From Ruminococcus sp. (lineage in GTDB: Bacteria > Bacillota > Clostridia > Oscillospirales > Ruminococcaceae), in assembly GCA_014799765.1 (NCBI GenBank), contig JAAVHK010000036.1, forward strand, positions 1 through 5,659: DNA of 5,659 bases, in the 5' to 3' direction. The stretch's first letter is position 1; each line of letters begins with the position of its first letter. The position numbers were made by a program, and so were the translations under genes. The notes below the pieces were generated by a model. The model made no database searches. It worked only from the letters and a program-made list of their open reading frames with translations, and was not told the origin of the DNA. This document shows, one piece after another, positions 1 through 5,490 of the stretch.

Positions 1-260
1 GTACCTTGTTTATGCTTGTCCATACGTGAAAGCATAAAAGCTACCGGATAGGCAATCACGAGACATACGGCGGTTGCAATAAGTGACAGCCATATTGAAC
101 GTACAAATATATTGGCGTACTGTCCGACGTCCGATATGTATTTTATGGTAAAAGTGCCGTCGTCTGTAGTGAATGCAAAATATACTATCATAAGAAGAGG
201 TACTACAATGAATACCACCATCCATACGAGGTACGGAGCGGAAAAATATTTAAGTTTCAT
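1..260 (-). CDS. potB: Spermidine/putrescine ABC transporter permease PotB (N-terminal part, cut by window edge)
   Basis: Inner-membrane permease subunit of the PotABCD polyamine importer, expected to pair with PotC and to be driven by PotA. Only the first 86 codons are present; the gene continues past the left edge. It starts MKLKYFSAPYLVWMVVFIVV. The first membrane segment covers about residues 9-30 and ends in PLLMIVYFAF. A short outer stretch (TTDDGTFTIKYISDVGQY) resembles the 'FTLxNY' region of PotB-type permeases. A second membrane segment at about residues 55-77 ends in the typical YPVAFMLSR. The inner EAA loop that contacts PotA is not in the window. The start ATG at 258-260 has a GGAGGT ribosome binding site at 270-275, inside the end of potA, with 9 bases between. 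It begins 2 bases after the potA stop, indicating translational coupling. A related type I importer permease of other specificity is possible, but PotA next door favours polyamines. Confidence 0.87.
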   Translation of the reverse strand, partial: MKLKYFSAPYLVWMVVFIVVPLLMIVYFAFTTDDGTFTIKYISDVGQYANIFVRSIWLSLIATAVCLVIAYPVAFMLSRMDKHKQG

Positions 261-262
261 GA

Positions 263-1309
263 TTAATCCACCTCCGATTTCTTCATAATATGAATGTCGT
301 CAGGGTCAAAAGTCATGCCGATTATAGACCCTACCGGACACGCTTTGGTTGAATGGATAATCCAGTTATTGTCAACGCTGTCGACGGACATTTCATAGTG
401 TACGCCCTTGAAAACTACTGATTCAACTTTACCTGTAAGATGTGCCTTTTCTGCCGGAATAATCTTTACATCTTCCGGACGTATAACAACGTCAACAGTT
501 TCGTCGGGTGAGAAGCCCTTGTCTACACAACGGAAACGTTTTCCGGCAAACTCAACGACACAGTCTTCAGGCATAGAACCGTTGATTATATTGCTTTCGC
601 CTATGAAATCCGCTACAAAAGCGTTTACCGGTTCATTATAGATGTCTGTCGGTGAGCCTATCTGCTGTATGTAGCCGTTATTCATTACAACTATACTGTC
701 GCTCATAGTAAGGGCTTCTTCCTGGTCATGTGTGACGTATACGAAAGTCAGTTCAAGTTCCTGTTGAATTTTTCTTAATTCAATCTGCATTTCCTTACGA
801 AGTTTGAGGTCTAAAGCCCCTAAAGGCTCATCAAGGAGCAGGACTTTCGGATGATTGACTAATGCACGGGCAATAGCCACACGCTGTTGCTGACCGCCGG
901 AAAGTCTGTTTACTGAACGTTTTTCAAAACCCATAAGATTTACCATTTCAAGCATTTCGCCGACACGTTTAAGTATTTCCTTTTCCGGAACTTTTTTCAC
1001 ACGTAATCCGAAAGCTATATTTTCGTATACATTCAGGTGCGGAAATAAAGCATATCGCTGAAATACTGTATTGACGTTTCTTTTATGAGGTGGCAGACCG
1101 TTTATACATTTTCCCTCAAAAAAGACGTCACCGCTTGTCTGTTCAAGGAATCCGCCTATAATGCGGAGTGTAGTAGTTTTTCCGCAACCCGACGGACCTA
1201 AGAATGTAACAAACTCTTTGTCTTTTATATCGAGATTTATATTTTTCAGTATTCTTTCACCGTCTTCAAATTCGACGACTATATTTTTAAGATTTATAAT
1301 ATTTTCCAT
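263..1309 (-). CDS. potA: Spermidine/putrescine ABC transporter ATP-binding protein PotA
   Basis: Cytoplasmic ATPase that powers polyamine uptake through PotB/PotC, with substrate delivered by the PotD lipoprotein. It has 348 residues, within the usual PotA range. All ABC ATPase motifs are intact: Walker A GPSGCGKT at 38-45, Q-loop VFQRYALFPH with Gln84, signature LSGGQ at 136-140, Walker B VLLLDE at 156-161, D-loop after LGALD, and H-loop His194 in VTHDQEEAL. The stretch FVADFIGESNII near residue 231 is characteristic of PotA-type proteins. It leads into a C-terminal TOBE domain (about 275-343, with VVIRPEDVKI), which in this family has regulatory and dimerisation roles. The start has AAAGGA at 1319-1324, 9 bases upstream. 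It is the first gene of the visible pot operon and sits 94 bases after the wzz-like gene, with a terminator between. No clear promoter of its own is visible. Other polyamine-like substrates cannot be excluded from an ATPase alone. Confidence 0.95.
   Translation of the reverse strand: MENIINLKNIVVEFEDGERILKNINLDIKDKEFVTFLGPSGCGKTTTLRIIGGFLEQTSGDVFFEGKCINGLPPHKRNVNTVFQRYALFPHLNVYENIAFGLRVKKVPEKEILKRVGEMLEMVNLMGFEKRSVNRLSGGQQQRVAIARALVNHPKVLLLDEPLGALDLKLRKEMQIELRKIQQELELTFVYVTHDQEEALTMSDSIVVMNNGYIQQIGSPTDIYNEPVNAFVADFIGESNIINGSMPEDCVVEFAGKRFRCVDKGFSPDETVDVVIRPEDVKIIPAEKAHLTGKVESVVFKGVHYEMSVDSVDNNWIIHSTKACPVGSIIGMTFDPDDIHIMKKSEVD
270..275 (-). promoter_or_regulatory. potB ribosome binding site inside potA
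   Basis: GGAGGT on the minus strand lies within the last potA codons (Ser-Glu-Val-Asp), 9 bases before the potB ATG. The potA stop at 263-265 falls between this site and the potB start, so terminating potA ribosomes would deliver translation to potB. Confidence 0.85.
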
Positions 1310-1341
1310 TTATCAAAGTCCTTTCGGTTTTGAATTTTAAA

Positions 1342-1381
1342 AACTCAAAATTATCCTCCGTGTGATTCTGCACGGAGGATA
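1342..1381 (-). terminator. Intrinsic terminator of the wzz-like gene
   Basis: An 11-bp perfect stem (TATCCTCCGTG at 1352-1362 with CACGGAGGATA at 1371-1381) has an 8-base loop. On the minus strand it is followed by a T-rich stretch (AATTTTGAGTTTTT). It begins about 22 bases after the stop of the wzz-like gene and ends about 32 bases before potA. The T-tract is interrupted by GAG, so some read-through into potA is plausible. Confidence 0.8.
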
Positions 1382-1403
1382 TAATATTTTATTCGGGTTT
1401 GTT

Positions 1404-2918
1404 TCAGATACTTTCAGCCGGTTCACCGACAGAATTTTCCTGTTCAGAGGCTTTTTTCTTTTTTCTGTCGAAAGAATCAGTTTTTATAGCGTCAAGGAAA
1501 GCTATAAGGAAGTATAAGGCAAATACAGCACCTTCACCGAGAATCAAAGGCATTTTTACATTATTTTTTATCACACTTATTGTTGAACTCATTGAACTTG
1601 ATGCCGGAACAAGTACATTATAAGCATTCTGGAAAGTTACGTTTTCATAGTAATCATCAGCAGTAAGTTTTACATTTTCGATAACTTCAGTTATTTTATT
1701 GTTGACGTTGTCTAACTGCTTGTCAACCTGATCCAGTTTCTTCTGATTATTGGAATCATTGTCGGAAAATTCCTTTAAAGCGTCACGTCTTTCGGTATAG
1801 TAATTAATATTCTGTTTGGTTGTAGCGAGGTCATTTGTAAGTTCCAGTTTCTGAGCAATCATGTCATCATACTGCTGAGAGGTCTGTGTTGATTGTGTGT
1901 CCGTACCGTCCGTGCCGTTACCGAAAATAATAATCTGGTCTTTTTCATATGACCTTATAGAATCCCTTACAGATACAAGTTGTTCTTCAATAGAAGTTTT
2001 ACGTCTCGTGAGAGTGTTTATTCTGTATTCGTAGTAGGCAATTGAAGAATCCCTGTCTTTTGTGAGGTTATTTACATTTACGTAAGAAGAAACTTTATCA
2101 AGGTCAATAGACCTGATAGTTTCTATAGCTTCATAGAGGTCGTCGAATGTATAGCCGGTCACGGAAGAACGGAAACGTGTTTTATCGTCTTTGGAAAGCT
2201 GTTTAAGGTATTTACTCATTGTATCGAGGGAATTGTCAAGAACTTCGATAGCTTCCGAGTAGTCATAGCTGGAAATATCAAGGGCAGAAACGGAATTACC
2301 AAGGGATTCGTTATAGCCGTACATATCAAAGAAATAGTTTTTAAATTCTTCCAGTATTGTATTTATTACTTCAACGGCTGTATTTCTGCCGAGAGATGTT
2401 CCGGAATAATTGAAAGTTACTGTATATTCCGTAGGAAAATAAGAAACTCCGAGCATAGCCTGTGCCGCCTGAAGATTATTATTGCTGGCAGTTTCATATA
2501 CATTTTTGTATGTCAGTATCTTGTCCATAGCGTCAGAAGGTATAATACCTGTTATAGTTATGCAATTACGGATATTATCGAGTTCGTCGAGTGGCATTCC
2601 GAGAGAAGTAAGAGCCTTTTCAATGACTACCGGATTTTTAATCATTTCCTTGTTGAAATCCTGTCCGGCAGGGTCAAGACCTTTTTCAATGCCGTCGAAA
2701 GTAAAGCTGACAAGTGCTCTCAGAGATGGCTTGCGGTGTATGGTACTGAAAGCTGTATTACCTAATACTGCAACAAATACTATTACTGCCACAATAAGCC
2801 ATATCAGGACATATTTTTTTAATTTTCTGAAAATCGTCCCTATTGATATAATAAAATCGCTTTTTTCCTCTTCGCTCTGAAGAGTAATGTTAAGGTTGTG
2901 TTCTTTTTTCTTATCCAT
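1404..2918 (-). CDS. Wzz/CpsC-like polysaccharide chain-length determinant membrane protein
   Basis: Probable co-polymerase-type protein that sets the length of, or helps export, a surface polysaccharide at the cytoplasmic membrane. It has 504 residues from the chosen start. After a charged cytoplasmic N-terminus comes membrane segment 1 (about 36-56, YVLIWLIVAVIVFVAVLG). A roughly 400-residue external domain opens with the Wzz-like beta/alpha region. Coiled-coil-prone, Glu/Gln/Arg-rich helices follow at about 290-330 and 350-420, split by a low-complexity Gly/Thr/Ser/Gln linker near 333-348. Membrane segment 2 (about 455-478) and a basic cytoplasmic tail (DRKKKKASEQ) complete the two-membrane-pass layout of the family. 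The proline-rich motif usual before segment 2 is reduced to VPASSS. No C-terminal tyrosine kinase domain is fused and none is encoded next door. A start 12 bases upstream (2930) would add MEET, but GGAGG at 2923-2927 is well placed only for this ATG. Function rests on topology and family resemblance. Confidence 0.75.
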   Translation of the reverse strand: MDKKKEHNLNITLQSEEEKSDFIISIGTIFRKLKKYVLIWLIVAVIVFVAVLGNTAFSTIHRKPSLRALVSFTFDGIEKGLDPAGQDFNKEMIKNPVVIEKALTSLGMPLDELDNIRNCITITGIIPSDAMDKILTYKNVYETASNNNLQAAQAMLGVSYFPTEYTVTFNYSGTSLGRNTAVEVINTILEEFKNYFFDMYGYNESLGNSVSALDISSYDYSEAIEVLDNSLDTMSKYLKQLSKDDKTRFRSSVTGYTFDDLYEAIETIRSIDLDKVSSYVNVNNLTKDRDSSIAYYEYRINTLTRRKTSIEEQLVSVRDSIRSYEKDQIIIFGNGTDGTDTQSTQTSQQYDDMIAQKLELTNDLATTKQNINYYTERRDALKEFSDNDSNNQKKLDQVDKQLDNVNNKITEVIENVKLTADDYYENVTFQNAYNVLVPASSSMSSTISVIKNNVKMPLILGEGAVFALYFLIAFLDAIKTDSFDRKKKKASEQENSVGEPAESI

Positions 2919-2922
2919 TGTT

Positions 2923-2927
2923 TCCTC
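2923..2927 (-). promoter_or_regulatory. Ribosome binding site that decides the wzz-like gene start
   Basis: GGAGG on the minus strand lies 5 bases before the ATG at 2916-2918. It also lies inside the longer reading (ATG at 2928-2930, MEETMDKK). Upstream of the longer start only ATAGTAAA is seen, which has no Shine-Dalgarno match. The shorter start is therefore preferred. Confidence 0.75.
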
Positions 2928-2954
2928 CATTTTACTATAAAAAATATATTTTTA

Positions 2955-2971
2955 ATCCGGAATTTCCGGAT
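2955..2971. repeat. 17-base perfect palindrome at the predicted transcription start of the wzz-like gene
   Basis: ATCCGGAA at 2955-2962 and TTCCGGAT at 2964-2971 form a perfect inverted repeat around one central base. Its edge lies 7 bases downstream of the -10 box, so it covers the likely +1 region, a common place for a repressor operator. It would also form a hairpin at the 5' end of the mRNA. No regulator is identified. Confidence 0.6.
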
Positions 2972-2977
2972 AGGATA

Positions 2978-3006
2978 ATTATATCACTTAAAATACGGAA
3001 CGTCAA
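2978..3006 (-). promoter_or_regulatory. Sigma-A-type promoter of the wzz-like gene
   Basis: On the minus strand, TTGACG (3001-3006, 5 of 6 consensus bases) and a perfect TATAAT (2978-2983) are separated by exactly 17 bases. AT-rich sequence upstream (AATTATTAAAAATTA) resembles an UP element. The expected start is near 2971, giving a leader of about 53 bases before the ATG at 2918. Confidence 0.85.
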
Positions 3007-3017
3007 TAATTTTTAAT

Positions 3018-3072
3018 AATTTCCGGTATTTTCAAGCATTTCAACAAACACCGGTGTATTATACCGGAAATT
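3018..3072. repeat. 12-bp inverted repeat enclosing a CCGG palindrome
   Basis: AATTTCCGGTAT (3018-3029) is repeated exactly in inverse as ATACCGGAAATT (3061-3072). The 31-base interval contains a second perfect palindrome, ACACCGGTGT (3048-3057). The structure lies between the glmM terminator and the wzz-like promoter, with its near arm 12 bases upstream of the -35 box. It could be an operator array, a back-up terminator hairpin or a degenerate repeat element. The sequence alone does not decide. Confidence 0.6.
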
Positions 3073-3085
3073 TTTGTTAAAATTC

Positions 3086-3119
3086 AAAAAAACGCCGGAT
3101 AATTGAAAAACTATCCGGC
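3086..3119 (-). terminator. Intrinsic terminator of glmM
   Basis: The stem is GCCGGATA (3112-3119 read on the minus strand) with TATCCGGC (3094-3101), with a 10-base loop. It is followed by G and seven T (3086-3092). The stem begins 10 bases after the glmM stop codon. This is a textbook rho-independent terminator on the minus strand. Confidence 0.92.
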
Positions 3120-3129
3120 ATAATATGAT

Positions 3130-4494
3130 TCAGACTGTATGATTTTTTTCTTTAAGTACTGTAATAATATCATTCACGTATTTCTGACAGGTTTCAATGT
3201 CACCGGCTTCAGCCATAACACGTACAAGTGGTTCTGTACCGCTTTCACGGACGAGTATTCTTCCGGAATCTCCGAGAGCTTCCGAGGCTTTTCGGACGGC
3301 TTCCAGAACGTCTTTATCACTCATGGCAACGGATTTATCTTTAACACGTACATTTTCGAGTACCTGCGGATATACTTTAAAAGGTTCTGCGAGTTCGCTG
3401 AGTTTCTTACCGCTTGACATTATAGCCTGCATAATTTTCAGACTTGTAAGAATGCCGTCACCGGTAGAGGCGTATTTAGAAAATATAATATGTCCGGACT
3501 GTTCACCGCCGAGACAGCAGTTATTTTCTTTCATGTATTCGTATACATATTTGTCACCGACAGCAGTTTTTGCATAATTTATACCTATTTCGTCAAAAGC
3601 CTTGAAAAGTCCGAAGTTTGACATTACAGTAGCAACGACTGTATTATTTACGAGTTTGCCACGTTCCTTAGAGTATCTGCCATAGATATAAAGAATATGG
3701 TCACCGGTGATAATATTTCCCTTATCGTCGACGCATAAACAACGGTCAGCGTCACCGTCGTAAGCGAAACCGGCATCAAGATTATTTTCTGCTACAAATT
3801 TCTGTAGTACCTCTATATGTGTAGAACCGGCATTGTCATTTATGTTAGTACCATCTGGTGAAGCGTTTATGACATAAGTAGTAGCACCGAGGGCATCAAA
3901 TACGGATTTGGCAATGTTCCATGAAGAACCGTTAGCACAGTCGAGACCTATTTTCATACCTCTGAAAGAGTACATACCGAGTGATATTAAATAGCCGATA
4001 TATCTGTTTCTGCCGGAAATATAGTCTACAGAACGTCCTATTTTTTCATTTTTAGCGTATGGAACTTCACCGGATTTGCCGTCAAGATAGTCTTCAATAA
4101 GATTTATTACATCATCTTCCATTTTTTCGCCCTGACCGTTTATGAGTTTAAGACCGTTATCGTAGTAAGGGTTATGGCTGGCAGAAATCATAATACCGCA
4201 GTCGAAAGCGTCAATTCTTGCTATGTACGCAACGGACGGTGTTGTAGTAACGTGGAGCAGGTAAGCATCTGCACCGGAAGCCGTAAGACCGCCTACAAGT
4301 GAGTATTCAAACATATAGCTTGAACGTCTTGTATCTTTGCCGATAATGATTTTCGGTGCGGAATCGTCACCGTTTTTTCTTCTGATTTCGCCGTAGTACC
4401 AGCCGAGGAAACGTCCTACTTTGTAGGCGTGTTCGGCGGTGAGATTTTCATTTGCTGTACCTCTGAAACCGTCTGTACCGAAATATTTTCCCAT
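3130..4494 (-). CDS. glmM: Phosphoglucosamine mutase GlmM
   Basis: Converts glucosamine-6-phosphate to glucosamine-1-phosphate in the cytoplasm, the step before GlmU makes UDP-GlcNAc for peptidoglycan and other envelope polymers. It has 454 residues, close to the usual 445-455. It opens MGKYFGTDGFRG, the conserved GlmM N-terminus. The catalytic phosphoserine motif ISASHNP is at 103-109, with Ser106 matching E. coli Ser102. The metal-binding loop DGDADR is at 246-251, the sugar-binding loop GGEQSGH at 329-335 and the phosphate-binding loop RESGTEP at 416-422. All are intact. GEQSGH and the short conserved N-terminus favour GlmM over phosphomannomutase or phosphoglucomutase. The start has AAGGAG at 4503-4508, 8 bases upstream. 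In many Firmicutes glmM follows cdaA and cdaR. Neither is present here, and glmM appears monocistronic, bounded by terminators on both sides. Only a weak promoter candidate is seen upstream. Confidence 0.97.
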   Translation of the reverse strand: MGKYFGTDGFRGTANENLTAEHAYKVGRFLGWYYGEIRRKNGDDSAPKIIIGKDTRRSSYMFEYSLVGGLTASGADAYLLHVTTTPSVAYIARIDAFDCGIMISASHNPYYDNGLKLINGQGEKMEDDVINLIEDYLDGKSGEVPYAKNEKIGRSVDYISGRNRYIGYLISLGMYSFRGMKIGLDCANGSSWNIAKSVFDALGATTYVINASPDGTNINDNAGSTHIEVLQKFVAENNLDAGFAYDGDADRCLCVDDKGNIITGDHILYIYGRYSKERGKLVNNTVVATVMSNFGLFKAFDEIGINYAKTAVGDKYVYEYMKENNCCLGGEQSGHIIFSKYASTGDGILTSLKIMQAIMSSGKKLSELAEPFKVYPQVLENVRVKDKSVAMSDKDVLEAVRKASEALGDSGRILVRESGTEPLVRVMAEAGDIETCQKYVNDIITVLKEKNHTV

Positions 4495-4545
4495 TGTAAA
4501 AGCTCCTTGAAATATATTATTGATTTATTTATATTAAAATATTTA

Positions 4546-4559
4546 TGTGTATATGCACA
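4546..4559. repeat. Near-palindrome upstream of glmM
   Basis: TGTGTATATGCACA reads the same on both strands except for one mismatched pair (6 of 7 pairs match). It lies in the 68-base gap between the upstream terminator and the glmM ATG, where the glmM promoter must be if it has one. On the minus strand TTGTGC here could act as a poor -35, with TTAATA 17 bases on, but the match is weak. It may be an operator or chance in AT-rich DNA. Confidence 0.3.
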
Positions 4560-4562
4560 ATG

Positions 4563-4592
4563 AAAAACGCCTTCCATTTCTGAAAAGCGTTT
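4563..4592 (-). terminator. Intrinsic terminator of the 177-residue protein gene
   Basis: On the minus strand AAACGCTTTTC (4582-4592) pairs with GGAAGGCGTTT (4565-4575) over 11 pairs, two of them G-U. The loop is AGAAAT and the 3' arm ends in a run of five T (4563-4567). It begins 10 bases after the stop codon at 4603, and separates this gene from glmM. Confidence 0.85.
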
Positions 4593-4602
4593 CATAACGT
4601 TT

Positions 4603-5136
4603 TCACCGGAGGACGACTCCGCCCCATGATGCACTTACTTTATTGTATATCTGTGACATTACTTTATTTCTCTTGCGTTTGTAGAAAGTTGTTACACCGA
4701 AGTATATAATTACCGGTACACATACAACGCCTATAAGTAATTGCCACCACTGTATAACATTTGCGATACACATGATTATAAGTACAAGAAGTATAACACC
4801 GATACTTGTAAGAATCGGAATACCGCCCGAACCCATGAAAGATGTATCACAGACTTGTATATACTGCTTTATATCTGTAGGTGAAAGGTTGTCCTGATAG
4901 CGTGCAAGGAAGCTGTCAGAACTTGCCCACTTTGCGAATTGTTTTATATCAGTGAATTTACAGGAAAAATCCTGACCTGTTTTTGTCACACGATAATTAA
5001 CGGTTATGCCGTCATTTTCGGTCTGTGCGCCCATAATGTGAATTACTGTACCTGCTTCAGCCTGATTTCTCAGACTTTTTATTACAAGATATTTCTGGTC
5101 AACGGCATCTTCAATATTATTTAGCAGTAGTTTCAT
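4603..5136 (-). CDS. Unrecognised 177-residue protein with a C-terminal membrane hairpin
   Basis: I do not recognise the family. The product has a soluble N-terminal region of about 100 residues with mixed helix and strand character (MKLLLNNIEDAVDQKYLVIK at the start, FTDIKQFAKWASSDSF near 61-76). A Gly-rich turn (FMGSGGIP, 100-107) is followed by two adjacent membrane segments at about 107-128 and 131-151. A basic stretch, FYKRKRNK, and a short tail ending WGGVVLR follow. There is no signal peptide, so by the positive-inside rule both ends should be cytoplasmic with the hairpin dipping across the membrane. The gene is supported by a strong AAAGGAGGAG (5144-5153) upstream of the ATG, a plausible promoter and a terminator just after the stop. 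It is monocistronic, so its neighbours give little clue to function. Two cysteines (59 and 96) lie in the soluble part. Confidence 0.85.
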   Translation of the reverse strand: MKLLLNNIEDAVDQKYLVIKSLRNQAEAGTVIHIMGAQTENDGITVNYRVTKTGQDFSCKFTDIKQFAKWASSDSFLARYQDNLSPTDIKQYIQVCDTSFMGSGGIPILTSIGVILLVLIIMCIANVIQWWQLLIGVVCVPVIIYFGVTTFYKRKRNKVMSQIYNKVSASWGGVVLR

Positions 5137-5188
5137 AAAAAAGCTCCTCCTTTATATAAGATTTAGTCGGAATAGTGAAGTAAATATA

Positions 5189-5221
5189 TTTCCGTTTCAT
5201 GCACGATAAAAGAAACGGAAA
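5189..5221. repeat. 10-bp inverted repeat in the probable leader of the 177-residue gene
   Basis: TTTCCGTTTC (5189-5198) and GAAACGGAAA (5212-5221) are perfect inverse copies with a 13-base loop. If the promoter at 5294-5322 is used, the hairpin lies in the leader, about 35 bases before the ribosome binding site. Read on the plus strand it is followed by six T (5223-5228) and looks like a terminator, but no plus-strand gene lies to its left. Confidence 0.6.
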
Positions 5222-5293
5222 ATTTTTTATGTGTATCTGATAAAGAACCATTTTAATTATATACAAAATAATAACTATTCCCCATGCTATTTT

Positions 5294-5322
5294 ATAATAA
5301 CATATTTTTTTAAAAAATGCAA
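5294..5322 (-). promoter_or_regulatory. Probable promoter of the 177-residue protein gene
   Basis: On the minus strand TTGCAT (5317-5322) and TATTAT (5294-5299) are 17 bases apart. The -10 is preceded by TGT, giving an extended -10 (TGTTATTAT). The spacer is a T-run then A-run. The start would be near 5287, leaving a leader of about 150 bases. A second TATAAT (5256-5261), with a poor -35 (TGGGGA), could give a shorter leader. Confidence 0.55.
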
Positions 5323-5404
5323 GGGTATTTTTATATATTTCATAAAAAATGTTCATATGCGAAGTAGAAGTTTAAGCCTTTATAGTGGCAAAAAATTATA
5401 GATT

Positions 5405-5434
5405 TTGCACAACGCCGAATTTTAAGGGTAAAAT
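5405..5434 (+). promoter_or_regulatory. Candidate rightward promoter within a nested inverted repeat
   Basis: TTGCAC (5405-5410) and TAAAAT (5429-5434) are 18 bases apart on the plus strand. They are covered by the inverted repeat TGCACA (5406-5411) / TGTGCA (5436-5441). It could drive rnhA with a leader of roughly 160 bases. Both boxes are imperfect and AT-rich DNA gives such matches by chance. Confidence 0.35.
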
Positions 5435-5441
5435 TTGTGCA
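5406..5441. repeat. Nested inverted repeat upstream of rnhA
   Basis: The outer arms TGCACA (5406-5411) and TGTGCA (5436-5441) enclose inner arms AATTTT (5418-5423) and AAAATT (5430-5435). The loop is AAGGGT. A one-sided bulge, ACGCCG, separates the stems on the left. It could be a 12-bp interrupted RNA hairpin or a two-part operator. Confidence 0.45.
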
Positions 5442-5490
5442 TAATAACGAATTGTAATTATACCGGTAAATTATATTTTCTGTATACATG

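Noticed and set aside
10..225. 71-residue minus-strand open frame
   Set aside because: It overlaps the potB coding frame out of phase, has no ribosome binding site, and its translation is rich in Tyr, His, Arg and Cys without any recognisable motif. The potB frame matches a known family.
408..641. 77-residue plus-strand open frame opposite potA
   Set aside because: Antisense to the TOBE domain region of an intact potA, with no start signals.
1399..1623. 74-residue plus-strand open frame opposite the 3' end of the wzz-like gene
   Set aside because: Antisense to the second membrane segment and tail of that gene. Its apparent hydrophobicity is a by-product of that coding.
2482..2880. 132-residue plus-strand open frame opposite the wzz-like gene
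   Set aside because: It is antisense to a well-supported gene, with no ribosome binding site. Its hydrophobic stretches mirror the opposite-strand codons.
3139..3577. Two plus-strand open frames opposite glmM (92 and 126 residues)
   Set aside because: Both lie antisense within a complete glmM with all catalytic motifs, and neither has translation signals.
4416..4634. 72-residue minus-strand open frame spanning the 4563-4592 terminator and the glmM start
   Set aside because: It crosses a terminator hairpin and overlaps glmM out of frame. There is no Shine-Dalgarno site and no family resemblance.
5258..5290. Possible 10-residue leader peptide (ATG at about 5286-5288 on the minus strand, MGNSYYFVYN)
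   Set aside because: It starts almost at the predicted transcription start, with no ribosome binding site, and shows no run of a regulatory amino acid that would suggest attenuation.
5117..5356. 79-residue minus-strand open frame in the divergent spacer
   Set aside because: No ribosome binding site precedes its ATG. Its start lies upstream of the probable promoter at 5294-5322. It runs across the strong ribosome binding site and start of the 177-residue gene, and its composition (Ile, Lys, Tyr, Phe) is just what AT-rich spacer yields.
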